Assembly: GCA_036522515.1 (NCBI GenBank)
Contig: DATDFQ010000049.1
Span: 109,725-173,724 of the forward strand
Length of the DNA: 64,000 nucleotides
Source of the DNA: Bacteroidota bacterium
GTDB taxonomy: Bacteria > Bacteroidota > Ignavibacteria > UBA10030 > SZUA-254
Direction: 5' to 3'
The notes below the pieces were generated by a model. That model saw only the letters and a program-made list of their open reading frames with translations, did no database searches and was not told where the DNA came from. Positions 43,977 to 51,746 of the stretch are shown one piece after another (position 1 is the stretch's first letter; each line of letters starts with the position of its first letter). A program made the translations under genes and the position numbers.

Positions 43977-45374
43977 TCAGAGCCCTTCCTGGGCGAGAAC
44001 ATAACAGAGGATCGCAAGAGAGATGGCGCCCAGTTCCAGTTCCCTCTCGTTCACTTTGTCGATCGTATCGCTGTCGGAATGATGGTAGTCGAAATAGCGC
44101 TGCCCGTCGACTCTCAGGCCGATCGTGGGCACCCCTTTCCTCCCCAGCTCTCCGATATCGGCGCCCCCTCCTCCCTTCGAGATCCGGTCCGCATCGATCG
44201 GCTTGAAGAGGTACGCCCACCGGGCGACCTTGTCGATCGTCAGCGAATCGGCGGTCACCCCGAATCCCCTCGGAGTAAAGCCTCCGGCGTCCGTTTCAAT
44301 GGCGGCGACCGGCTTTTCACCGGGCCGGCCTCTCTCGGCGTAGGCCTTTCCTCCGCGCAAACCGTTTTCTTCGTTCATGAAGAGGACGGCGCGGATCGTT
44401 CTCCTGGGGGTGAGTCCGAGTTCTTTCAATAACCGCAATGCTTCCATGGAGTGGCTGACACCGGCTCCGTCGTCATGAGCGCCGCGCCCCTTGTCCCAAC
44501 TGTCGAGGTGGCCGCCGACAACGATGACTTCTTCGGGATGCTCCGATCCTTTGAGTTCGCCGATGACGTTGGCAGACTCGGTGTCCGGAAGCATGCGGCA
44601 GGCGAGTCTGAGCCTGACGCGGAGTGAATGGTTCGCCTGGAGCATGCTGTCGAGCAGGTTCGCGGCCACCGTGCTCAGGGCGGCTGCCGGCACTTTCGGA
44701 AGGCTGTCGTTGTAATTCATCGCGCCCGTGTGGGGGACGTCGTCGATCCGGCTCGTCATCGAACGCACGAGGGCGGCGACACCTCCGGCGCGCGCGGCTT
44801 CCGACGCGCCCTGACCCCTCTGGTTTACGGCTCCGCCGTAGGCCTCAAACGTGTTATACTTGCTCCTGTCGAACGGGCGGTTAAAAAAGACGATCTTCCC
44901 TTTCGCACCCTCGCCCATCCCCCGCAACTCGTCGAACGACTTCACTTCGACCACTTCGGCCGTAATCCCGTCATCGGGCGTGGCGATACTCCCCCCGAGG
45001 GCGCACATCGTGAGGGGCACCGTCTTGTTCGAAGAGCCGATGATCGAAGCTTCCTCGACGGAACCCCGGACCCAATGCGGCACGATCACGGCCTCGGTGT
45101 GCACGTTTTGAAAGTCGAGATGTTCCATCGTCTGTTCCGCCCACTCGACTGCGCGGCCGGCTGCGGGCGATCCGCTCAGCCGGGCTCCGACCGTCCCGGT
45201 CAGCTCACGGAGGATCGAGTACGCCTTCCCGGACGCAAGCCCCGACGCGACAATCTGACTCACGATCCTCTCATACCTGTGCTGGACCGCCGTATCCGCC
45301 GGCTGGGCCGATCCGTGCAGGGTGAAACCGAGGGCGGAGAGCGGGAGCCAGGCGACGAACAAGCGTACATTCAT
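43977..45374 (-). CDS. exported M28 family zinc peptidase (copy 1)
   Basis: A 465-residue exported peptidase, paralogous to the next gene. It has a signal peptide (FVAWLPLSALGFTLHGSAQ), an inserted PA domain (about 110-225), and the M28 core with GGHLDSWDKGRGAHDDGAG, FMNEENGLRGG, IETDAGGF and YHHSDSDTID, which place the zinc ligands. It heads a five-gene unit and has a good AAGGA ribosome site. The two copies are clearly diverged, so they may have different substrate ranges. Confidence 0.92.
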   Translation of the reverse strand: MNVRLFVAWLPLSALGFTLHGSAQPADTAVQHRYERIVSQIVASGLASGKAYSILRELTGTVGARLSGSPAAGRAVEWAEQTMEHLDFQNVHTEAVIVPHWVRGSVEEASIIGSSNKTVPLTMCALGGSIATPDDGITAEVVEVKSFDELRGMGEGAKGKIVFFNRPFDRSKYNTFEAYGGAVNQRGQGASEAARAGGVAALVRSMTSRIDDVPHTGAMNYNDSLPKVPAAALSTVAANLLDSMLQANHSLRVRLRLACRMLPDTESANVIGELKGSEHPEEVIVVGGHLDSWDKGRGAHDDGAGVSHSMEALRLLKELGLTPRRTIRAVLFMNEENGLRGGKAYAERGRPGEKPVAAIETDAGGFTPRGFGVTADSLTIDKVARWAYLFKPIDADRISKGGGGADIGELGRKGVPTIGLRVDGQRYFDYHHSDSDTIDKVNERELELGAISLAILCYVLAQEGL

Positions 45375-45520
45375 ACTGTCTCAATCCTTCCGAAAAAAAA
45401 CGCCGGCATTCCAAGTAGTCGGTATCCGGTCCCGCAGAGTCGGGAGTCAGTCGGATACGCCGGAACGGCGTGCGTCAGCAGATTCTTGATGCGGGGAAAC
45501 TTCGATTTAGGAAACGGAGA

Positions 45521-45548
45521 AATATACGAAAATATTCCGCAAAATCAA
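45521..45548 (-). promoter_or_regulatory. promoter of the M28-pfkB-mtnA-recO operon
   Basis: TTGATT (45548-45543), 16-base spacer, TATATT (45526-45521) on the minus strand, about 147 bases upstream of the first start codon. Confidence 0.6.
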
Positions 45549-45559
45549 TCAGGGAGGGG

Positions 45560-45583
45560 GTAGCCGCGACCCGCAGGCCGCGG
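45560..45583. repeat. GTAGCCGC palindrome, family C copy 2
   Basis: A 24-base copy (arms CCGCG / CGCGG around ACCCGCAGGC) of the element at 37804, with the same GTAG flank. Confidence 0.5.
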
Positions 45584-45640
45584 AGGTGATGGTAGGCGCG
45601 ACCAGGAGACGACCCGAGAGGTATCGGTGGAGGTCGTTCT

Positions 45641-45718
45641 TGTAGGGGCGACGCATGCGTCGCCCGGGGTGATTACGAAATATCTGTCCGTGCGGGCGGG
45701 GCATGCCCCGCCCCTACA
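45641..45718. repeat. TGTAGGGGCG element, family D
   Basis: A 78-base element with perfect 10-base terminal inverted repeats (TGTAGGGGCG / CGCCCCTACA). It has two internal perfect 20-base palindromes, GGGCGACGCATGCGTCGCCC and GGGCGGGGCATGCCCCGCCC, separated by about 28 bases. Short structured repeats of this type are common in environmental genomes; it encodes nothing. Confidence 0.8.
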
Positions 45719-45734
45719 TCGACACTGTACTTTA

Positions 45735-45758
45735 CCGCAGCCCAATGGCTGCGGCTAC
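45735..45758. repeat. GTAGCCGCAGCC palindrome, family C copy 3, overlapping a stop codon
   Basis: Inverted relative to copy 1. It reads GTAGCCGCAGCC on the minus strand and runs over the end of the PDZ gene: the TAG stop codon (45757-45755) is the TAG of the repeat. Confidence 0.65.
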
Positions 45759-46795
45759 AGGTTCGAAAAATGCGTTTGGAGGTTGTCATGGAGTTCCTGA
45801 AGACCGTTCTTGAGCTGTGTCTTGAATTCCCGCAGGAACTCTCTCAGGGCCTCCATGGTGCGTAAGGTGAATTCATGGTATCCAGGCTCCCGGTCATGAT
45901 ACCAGCGTTGTCCCATTCCCGGGATCCGGGTGCTGCCCGACATTCCTTCCTCCTCCCCCTCTGAGTCCTCGTCGCGATCAGGCCTCAGCGAGAGGGTAAG
46001 AGGTTTTCCTTTTCGCATGACTTCCACCGCAATCGCCTCCTTCTTGCTGTTCAGGAGCTCCTCCCGAAGGTCTCCGATATCGCGAATGGAATTCCCTCCG
46101 GCCTTGAGGATCACGTCGCCCGCCTTGAAGCCTGCGGTATCCGCCGCGGTTCCCTTCTCGACTTCCGTCACGAGGACTCCCTTTCCTTCAGGCACCTCAA
46201 AGTATTCCGCAAGTTGTTTCGTGAGTTCCTCGACTTCGAGACCGGACAACTCTCCCATCCCGACGTCCCGGCGAAGCATGCCGGGGCCGTGTGGAATCCG
46301 GGGGATGCGGGGCATGAGCGGCATCCGCGGCGCGTAATGAAAACCCCGCCCGCCAAAATCAAACGAGTAGGCGCGAACTCCCGGTTCGCGTCCGATCTCG
46401 GCCGTCACCGTTTTGTGTTCTTTTTTCCGCACGATTTCGACCGGGACAGACCTCTTCGGTTTTGTCCGCTTGACCAGTTTGGTGAGATCCCTGGAGCTCT
46501 CGATCTTCTCTCCGTCGAACCGGATGATCACATCGCCTTCCTTTATTTCCGCCTTCTCAGCCGGACTCCCCTCCTCGACGTCCGCGACATAGGCCCCGCG
46601 GTCGACGGTAAGGTCTTCCTTTTTTTTGAGTTCCGCCGTGACATCCTGGACGGCTACGCCCAACCGGCCCTGATCCCTGGTATTCTGAAAGATGTACGTC
46701 CCCGCGGAAGATCTCGATTGTGCGGAGACGGCGGAGAGAGATGATGCTATCGCGAGCGTAATAGCCCCGGTTTGAAGAAGTGAGCGGATCGTCAT
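45755..46795 (-). CDS. exported protein with two PDZ domains
   Basis: A 346-residue exported protein: signal peptide (LQTGAITLAIASSLSAVSAQ), PDZ 1 (RLGVAVQDVTAELKKKEDL ... about 45-125), a Met/Arg/Pro-rich linker (about 140-175: YAPRMPLMPRIPRIPHGPGM), PDZ 2 (about 185-265) and an amphipathic C-terminal helix. No protease domain is present, so it probably acts as an adaptor or tethers substrates for a protease such as the DegQ or S41 enzymes. The ATG at 46795 follows GAGGAG. A palindromic repeat supplies the stop codon. Confidence 0.82.
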   Translation of the reverse strand: MTIRSLLQTGAITLAIASSLSAVSAQSRSSAGTYIFQNTRDQGRLGVAVQDVTAELKKKEDLTVDRGAYVADVEEGSPAEKAEIKEGDVIIRFDGEKIESSRDLTKLVKRTKPKRSVPVEIVRKKEHKTVTAEIGREPGVRAYSFDFGGRGFHYAPRMPLMPRIPRIPHGPGMLRRDVGMGELSGLEVEELTKQLAEYFEVPEGKGVLVTEVEKGTAADTAGFKAGDVILKAGGNSIRDIGDLREELLNSKKEAIAVEVMRKGKPLTLSLRPDRDEDSEGEEEGMSGSTRIPGMGQRWYHDREPGYHEFTLRTMEALREFLREFKTQLKNGLQELHDNLQTHFSNL

Positions 46796-46909
46796 AAGAG
46801 CTCCTCGGGTTGAATGAAACGACAGTGGTGACAACGGTCTCACATTGTTAGACCCCGGGAGGCCCGAAACGGTTGACATCGGGTAGTCGCGCGGGGGACG
46901 GGAGCAAAC

Positions 46910-47380
46910 TCATTGAATTTGGGTCAATTGGGAGGCTTCCCCTCCTCCGGCGATGAACTCATGCACAATTTGGAGCCCCGTCCGCTGGCCGGGCCACACC
47001 AGTTTCCGGGAGGCCTCCTCCCGGGGAAGCCACAGAAAGTCGGAGTGTTCGGATGAGAGCGCGGGGGACACGCCGGACGCGACGCGTGCGGCAAAAAGCG
47101 GGCTGAGGTTGACGGCGTGACTCCGGGTATCGTAGAAGCTGTTGACATGCGGCGCCACCCAGAATGCCTCGGGAGACAATCCCGTTTCTTCGTGCAATTC
47201 CCGCAGAGCCGCCTCGACGGAATTCTCACCCGCCTGAATCGTCCCGGTCACGAATTGCCAGATACCCGGGTAGAGCTTTTCGCCCGCAGACCGGCGGAGG
47301 AGCAGGTAGAAGGGGATCCCCTTTTCGATCTTGAACACGCAGACTTCCACCGTGTCGGAGACGGGTTCCCGCATCCTCAT
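46910..47380 (-). CDS. Nudix hydrolase
   Basis: A 156-residue nucleoside-diphosphate-linked hydrolase. The Nudix box is complete: G-x5-E-x7-RELHEETGL within GTIQAGENSVEAALRE... The N terminus (VEVCVFKIEKGIPFYLLLRRS) and HVNSFYDTRSHAVNLSP recall dihydroneopterin-triphosphate pyrophosphatase (NudB)-like members, but the substrate cannot be assigned. The ATG at 47380 overlaps the stop of the pseudouridine synthase gene by four bases (ATGA), which fixes the start. Confidence 0.87.
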   Translation of the reverse strand: MRMREPVSDTVEVCVFKIEKGIPFYLLLRRSAGEKLYPGIWQFVTGTIQAGENSVEAALRELHEETGLSPEAFWVAPHVNSFYDTRSHAVNLSPLFAARVASGVSPALSSEHSDFLWLPREEASRKLVWPGQRTGLQIVHEFIAGGGEASQLTQIQ

Positions 47381-48108
47381 TCCTGAGCGGGCCGGGAGAG
47401 GAGTTCGACCTCCCGTGCGGTGAGATACCGCCACTCCCCTTTTTTCAAAGCGCCGAGGCCGAGCCCTCCCATCTTCACCCGCATGAGCGAGACGATTGCA
47501 TACCCGAGTTGTTCGCACATCCGCCGGATCTGTCGGTTCTTCCCCTCGAGTATCGTCAACTCCAGTATTGTCCCGCTCTCGCGCGAAACCGCGGCGGGAA
47601 GAAGTTTTTCCCCGTTGATGCTCATCCCCTTTTCAAACATTTCGAGATCGGTGTCCGAGGGAGGCCGGTCGAGGCTGACCCTGTAGGTTTTCGGGATTTT
47701 CGACCGGGGGTTTGTCAGCCTCTCGCCGAGCCTGTTGTCGTTCGTCAGCAGGAGCATCCCCGAGGTGTCCTTGTCGAGCCGGCCGACCGGAAAGAGCCAT
47801 CTCCCCTCGTCGCCGAGCACATCATACACGGTGGGGCGGCTCCGTTCATCGCTCCTCGTCGTCACCACGCCTTCCGGCTTATTCATGAGAACGGTGACGA
47901 TCCGCTTCCTGGGGAGGATCGAGCCGTCGACCAGAAACCGATCCTCTCCGGGAGAACAGCGCGCGGAGGGGTTCCGCACGATGCGCCCGTTGAGACTGAC
48001 CCGCCCGCTTCGGATCAATTCGGCGGCGCGGGAACGGGAGGTGTAACCGAGTTTTGAGAGCGCGCGGGCCAGGCTCACGGCCCTGACCGCCCCCTTTTTC
48101 GCATTCAT
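47377..48108 (-). CDS. second RsuA/RluB-family rRNA pseudouridine synthase
   Basis: A 243-residue protein: S4 domain (LARALSKLGYTSRSRAAELI) and catalytic domain with FPVGRLDKDTSG (catalytic Asp) and LEGKNRQIRRM. Same length as the protein at 30458-31189 but clearly a distinct paralogue. It is translationally coupled to a Nudix hydrolase. The target could be a 16S (RsuA) or 23S (RluE/RluF) site; not decidable from sequence alone. CAGGAG precedes the ATG. Confidence 0.9.
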   Translation of the reverse strand: MNAKKGAVRAVSLARALSKLGYTSRSRAAELIRSGRVSLNGRIVRNPSARCSPGEDRFLVDGSILPRKRIVTVLMNKPEGVVTTRSDERSRPTVYDVLGDEGRWLFPVGRLDKDTSGMLLLTNDNRLGERLTNPRSKIPKTYRVSLDRPPSDTDLEMFEKGMSINGEKLLPAAVSRESGTILELTILEGKNRQIRRMCEQLGYAIVSLMRVKMGGLGLGALKKGEWRYLTAREVELLSRPAQE

Positions 48109-48166
48109 GGCTCCTGGCGAGCGGGCTCTCTCTCAACCCTCACCGGCACCTTCGGGCCCGGAACGA

Positions 48167-48201
48167 AGAAGCCCGGGACACCTGAAGGGTGCCGGGCTTC
48201 T
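48167..48201. terminator. terminator of the His-rich membrane protein gene
   Basis: A perfect 10-bp stem (AGAAGCCCGG / CCGGGCTTCT), with a further inner CACC/GGTG pairing around the loop, lies 23 bases past the membrane-protein stop. On the minus strand the T-richness is modest (TTCTTCGTT). Confidence 0.65.
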
Positions 48202-48223
48202 GCCAACGTTCGCCGTGCGCCGA

Positions 48224-49342
48224 TCACACAAGAATCTCTTCCGGCTTCGTAAAGAGCAGATGGTCGTGGAGATAATGCATCAGCAGGAAGGAAAGGACGA
48301 CGATATAATAGCACTGGTCGAACGAGATGCCGAGAGTCGGGCTGAAATAGATCAGCAGTCCGATCACCGAGACGGCTCCGGCGGTCAGGCCGACATTGAA
48401 GAGGTAGTAGCGCCAGGTCCTTCCGTCCTCGGACATCTTGTCGATGAACTTTGTGCCGATCTCCCCGCGCTCGTGGCGTAGCCTGTTGATGTAATAGGTC
48501 AATCCAAGATACTGGAAGGAATGCCATGCGTTAAAACCCTGGAATGCCACGTCGAGATTCGGAAAGGCGGGGATGCAAAAGGCCACCGCGGAGGTAAGCG
48601 ATATCAGAATAATCTTGGGATAATGGGCCGTCCCGAGCCGGATCTCGTTGATGGTCTTCCAGATGAACAAAATGGCGGACGACACGAACACCGCCGTCAC
48701 CAGGTAAAAGATATAGTCGGTCTTCAGAAAGTCGGGAAAGAAGATCTTGTTGGAGCCGATATAAAAGTCTTCATGGATGAACTTGTAGGTGGCAATCGGA
48801 TAGAGCGCCGAGAAGAGCAGCGCGTAGTCGATCATCCGTGACGACCAGGAGAGGGATCTTGCCGCCTTTTTGTTGTAGCACTCCACGATAAACGCCGCCT
48901 GGTGAAGGATGTGGATTGACGCCCAGAAGAAAAAGAACGTGATCAGGAACTGAAAATGCTTCACCCCCAGGTAAATCACCACGATGGGGATCAGCACCGA
49001 GCCGGCAAGGAGGAGCTTATGCTTGCTCGAAAAGGTCTTGTCGAAGACGGTCCGGGTGTAGGTGGCGTACATGTGGGGGCCGCCGATGAAGAGGGCGATC
49101 GTTCCGTTGACCAGATTCCGGCTCGCGTCGGCGTCCCATATGTATTTGATGCCGAGCCCGGCCAGCATACTATTAATATAGGGGGTCGCCTCGTTCGCGA
49201 AGACGAAGGTCAGAATCGGGACCGCGACCAGCACGGCGCTCAGGCTTATGAAGGTGAGATCCCAGCTCTTGCTTCTGAGCCACAACCCTTCCGAGATGAT
49301 GCCCGTACGGGATTCAACAGCAAGGGAATAGGCAGAGTTCAT
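48224..49342 (-). CDS. polytopic membrane protein with several intramembrane histidines, unknown function
   Basis: A 372-residue protein with about ten hydrophobic segments. Histidines cluster at membrane faces: H90 (GGPHMYATYTRT), H144 and H147 (IHILHQ), H274 (AWHSFQ), and H356, H359, H361 (MHYLHDHLLF). That distribution recalls metal-dependent membrane enzymes (non-heme iron oxygenases, Brp/Blh-like carotenoid cleavage or desaturase-type proteins), but no known HxxxH...HxxHH set is complete, so I do not assign one. It forms a single-gene unit with a near-consensus promoter and a terminator. Confidence 0.75.
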   Translation of the reverse strand: MNSAYSLAVESRTGIISEGLWLRSKSWDLTFISLSAVLVAVPILTFVFANEATPYINSMLAGLGIKYIWDADASRNLVNGTIALFIGGPHMYATYTRTVFDKTFSSKHKLLLAGSVLIPIVVIYLGVKHFQFLITFFFFWASIHILHQAAFIVECYNKKAARSLSWSSRMIDYALLFSALYPIATYKFIHEDFYIGSNKIFFPDFLKTDYIFYLVTAVFVSSAILFIWKTINEIRLGTAHYPKIILISLTSAVAFCIPAFPNLDVAFQGFNAWHSFQYLGLTYYINRLRHERGEIGTKFIDKMSEDGRTWRYYLFNVGLTAGAVSVIGLLIYFSPTLGISFDQCYYIVVLSFLLMHYLHDHLLFTKPEEILV

Positions 49343-49414
49343 TAGTCAGGTCTTCATCAAATGAATGCAATCCGGAGCAGGTAAGGGGAACCGTAACTCA
49401 AAAAAATCCCTCCA

Positions 49415-49443
49415 ATTATACCCATTTTCCTTTCAAGAGTCAA
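49415..49443 (-). promoter_or_regulatory. promoter of the His-rich membrane protein gene
   Basis: TTGACT (49443-49438), 17-base spacer, TATAAT (49420-49415): nearly perfect. The -35 box starts four bases past the acyl-CoA synthetase stop codon. Confidence 0.82.
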
Positions 49444-49446
49444 GAA

Positions 49447-51258
49447 TTAGCCGAACCGGGCATACATCCTCTCGATCTCGTCCTTGAACAGGCGTTCCAC
49501 GACTTTCCTCCGCACTTTTAACGTCGGGGTGAGTTCGCCGTTTTCGGCGGTTAGCGGACGGTCAAGTATCGTAAAGTTGCGAACGCGTTCGTAGTTCGCA
49601 AGATGTTTTTGCAGAACGGCGACCTCGTTTTCGAAGAGAGCCCGGATTTCGGGCCGGTTGGCAAGCGCGCGCGGATCCCCGTCCGGGAGATTCCGGGTAC
49701 GAGCATGCTCTTTGATGCGATCGAAATTGGGGACGATCAGTGCGGTCAAAAACATTCGCCCGTCGCCGATCAGGACGATTTGATCGATCAGCTCGCTCTG
49801 CAGGAAGAGGTTCTCGATCGGTTGCGGGGCGATGTTTTTGCCCCCGGAGGTGACGAAGAGATGTTTCTTCCGGTCGGTGATGACCAGGAAACCTCTCTCG
49901 TTGAAACTCCCGATATCGCCCGTGTGCAGCCAGCCCTCCGGATCGATCGCCTGCGCCGTCGACTGGGGATCGTTCCAGTACCCTCTCATCACGTTCGCAC
50001 CGCGGGCAAGAATCTCCCCATCGGGGGCGATGCCGACTTCGACGCCCGGGATCGGCATCCCGACCGTCCCGAACTCGTACCTGTCGAGCCGGTTGAAGCT
50101 GATCACAGGCGAAGATTCGGTCATTCCGTATCCCTCGATGATCGCGATACCGGCGGCCTCGAAAAACTCCCCGATTTCCGGGGCGAGAGCCGCGCCGCCC
50201 GAAACGAGAAACCGGATCCTCCCTCCGAAGAGCTCCCGGATCTTCCTGAACACGAGCCGCTCCGCGATGGCACGTTGAAGACGGAGAAGGTGGTACCCCC
50301 TTCCGGGTTTTCCCGCGCGGGCGAAGCGTCCTCCGACCCCCAACGCCCACTCGAAAAGCCGGCGGCGGAGCGCCGACTGCCCGGCCAACCCCCTCCGGAG
50401 GCGGGTGTAGACACGCTCGAATATCCGGGGCACCATCATGACGACGGTGGGCCGCACCTCGGTGAGGTTTTGCCGGAGGGTCTCCGGGCTCTCCGCGAAA
50501 GCGATCGTCACCCCGCAGGCCATCGCCGTATAGTAACCCGCCATTCTCTCGTACGAATGCGAGAGAGGAAGGAACGAGAGGACGCGGTCCTGGTGCGTGA
50601 ACGGGATGCACTCCGCGGAACCGATAATATTGCTCGTCAGGTTGCGGTGCGTGAGCATGACGCCTTTCGGATTTCCCGTCGTCCCCGAGGTATAGATCAG
50701 CGTGAGAAGATCGTCCTCCCGGACCGGTTCCGGAGCGGCCCGGGGAGCGCCTGCCATGTTCATCACGGCGGAGAACCGGATAACCCGCGGGTCGTCCGCG
50801 CCCTCGTCGCCGGAAACGAGTATGATCTTTTTCAGGCCGGGAAGATCCGCTATCACTCCGAGCACCTTCCGCAGATGCGACTGGTTGGAGACGAGAAGAT
50901 ACTTCGCTCCGGAGTCGGCGAGAATGTACTCGACCTGCCTGGGGGTGAGCGTGGGGTAGATGGAAACATTTACGGCGCCGAGCCTCATCATCGCCATGTC
51001 CGCGACGATCCACTCCGGCCGATTCTCGGAGAGTAAGGCGAACCGGTCCTCCTTCCTCACGCCGAGCGCGGCGAGACCGGAAGCGAACCGCTCCACCATT
51101 ATTCTCAATTCCGCGTAGGTGAGGTTCCGGTACGCTCCCTCCGATTTGTACATGATCGCAGGGCGGGGATCCGCCTCGAATTTTTCGAAGATCCGCTCAA
51201 ACATCTGCACGATCGTGCTGAACTCGACGGCCGGACCGAAGCCCTCAGGCTTGATCAT
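49447..51258 (-). CDS. long-chain acyl-CoA synthetase / AMP-binding protein
   Basis: A 603-residue adenylate-forming enzyme that activates a fatty acid to acyl-AMP and then acyl-CoA. Motifs are LIYTSGTTGNPKGVMLTH (P-loop), GYGMTESSP (A5), GWLHTGDIG and DRKKHLFVTSGGKNIAPQPIE (hinge and catalytic Lys region). The arrangement matches the FAA1/long-chain group found across this phylum. Chain-length preference is not visible. A promoter candidate lies about 78 bases upstream, and the gene is divergent from nrdJ. Confidence 0.93.
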   Translation of the reverse strand: MIKPEGFGPAVEFSTIVQMFERIFEKFEADPRPAIMYKSEGAYRNLTYAELRIMVERFASGLAALGVRKEDRFALLSENRPEWIVADMAMMRLGAVNVSIYPTLTPRQVEYILADSGAKYLLVSNQSHLRKVLGVIADLPGLKKIILVSGDEGADDPRVIRFSAVMNMAGAPRAAPEPVREDDLLTLIYTSGTTGNPKGVMLTHRNLTSNIIGSAECIPFTHQDRVLSFLPLSHSYERMAGYYTAMACGVTIAFAESPETLRQNLTEVRPTVVMMVPRIFERVYTRLRRGLAGQSALRRRLFEWALGVGGRFARAGKPGRGYHLLRLQRAIAERLVFRKIRELFGGRIRFLVSGGAALAPEIGEFFEAAGIAIIEGYGMTESSPVISFNRLDRYEFGTVGMPIPGVEVGIAPDGEILARGANVMRGYWNDPQSTAQAIDPEGWLHTGDIGSFNERGFLVITDRKKHLFVTSGGKNIAPQPIENLFLQSELIDQIVLIGDGRMFLTALIVPNFDRIKEHARTRNLPDGDPRALANRPEIRALFENEVAVLQKHLANYERVRNFTILDRPLTAENGELTPTLKVRRKVVERLFKDEIERMYARFG

Positions 51259-51335
51259 GATTCAGACTTCGGCCGGATGGGGGACCGATAGGGGCCGGCT
51301 ATGCGATGAAACGACTCTCGAGAGGACATCTCCTG

Positions 51336-51364
51336 AAAATAAACTCCCCGCACCTAAGAAGCAA
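51336..51364 (-). promoter_or_regulatory. promoter of the acyl-CoA synthetase gene
   Basis: TTGCTT (51364-51359), 17-base spacer, TATTTT (51341-51336). It shares the 9-base TTGCTTCTT with the lysS and atpD promoters. Confidence 0.6.
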
Positions 51365-51507
51365 GAACGCCTGTCATATGCCCCTTTTTGGCCTTGCAGG
51401 CGGCCTTCGGCGGACGCCGCTGTCTCGTGCCGGCACCGGGCTATGATAACTCCGGGGTCGTCTCGGAATACAGCGGCAGTACCTATCAAAATTTTTTCAC
51501 TTTTTAC

Positions 51508-51536
51508 TTGACTTCTTACCGCCAACTGTATATATT
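51508..51536 (+). promoter_or_regulatory. promoter of nrdJ
   Basis: TTGACT (51508-51513), 17-base spacer, TATATT (51531-51536). Start of transcription is expected near 51543, leaving a ~204-base leader before nrdJ. The 488-base gap between the acyl-CoA synthetase and nrdJ holds only this promoter, the opposite promoter at 51336 and the hairpin at 51545. Confidence 0.78.
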
Positions 51537-51544
51537 TCGTCCCG

Positions 51545-51580
51545 ATCTCACTCCCCAGGAGGAGGGGGAGTTGAGATTTT
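51545..51580 (+). promoter_or_regulatory. hairpin at the 5' end of the nrdJ leader, terminator-like
   Basis: Arms ATCTCACTCCCC and GGGGAGTTGAGAT (one bulged base) close around a purine-rich loop containing AGGAGG, then comes TTTTCCATTTT. The stem begins about two bases after the predicted transcription start. It could stabilise the message, act as an attenuator, or be fortuitous. I see no B12-box or cobalamin riboswitch core. Confidence 0.5.
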
Positions 51581-51746
51581 CCATTTTCCCGCCGTACGAT
51601 CGCGATATTCTTGAAGGACGAGTGAGGTTGAGGATATTCAGCCGCAATGACAGGTCTTACGCTGGTGGAGCGGATCCTCGGGAAGCAATCCTTCTCCAAC
51701 CCTATTAATTTTGTAGCCAATCCACACTTTTCAGGAGCATCCAATC

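Larger units (their letters stand above)
45375..45754. other. 380-base non-coding gap rich in palindromic repeats
   Basis: This gap holds the M28 promoter (45521-45548) and a ~140-base leader for that operon. The remaining ~190 bases hold three palindromic elements from two repeat families (45560, 45641, 45735). No coding frame is convincing, and no terminator with a T-run is seen for the PDZ gene other than these palindromes. Confidence 0.6.

Noticed and set aside
51262..51744. 160-codon minus-strand frame upstream of the acyl-CoA synthetase
   Set aside because: It crosses both promoters and the nrdJ leader hairpin, and has no domain or ribosome site.
51543..51746. Cobalamin riboswitch upstream of the B12-dependent reductase
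   Set aside because: No B12 box or long structured core is visible, and such switches normally control B12-independent isozymes. Only one 5' hairpin is seen.
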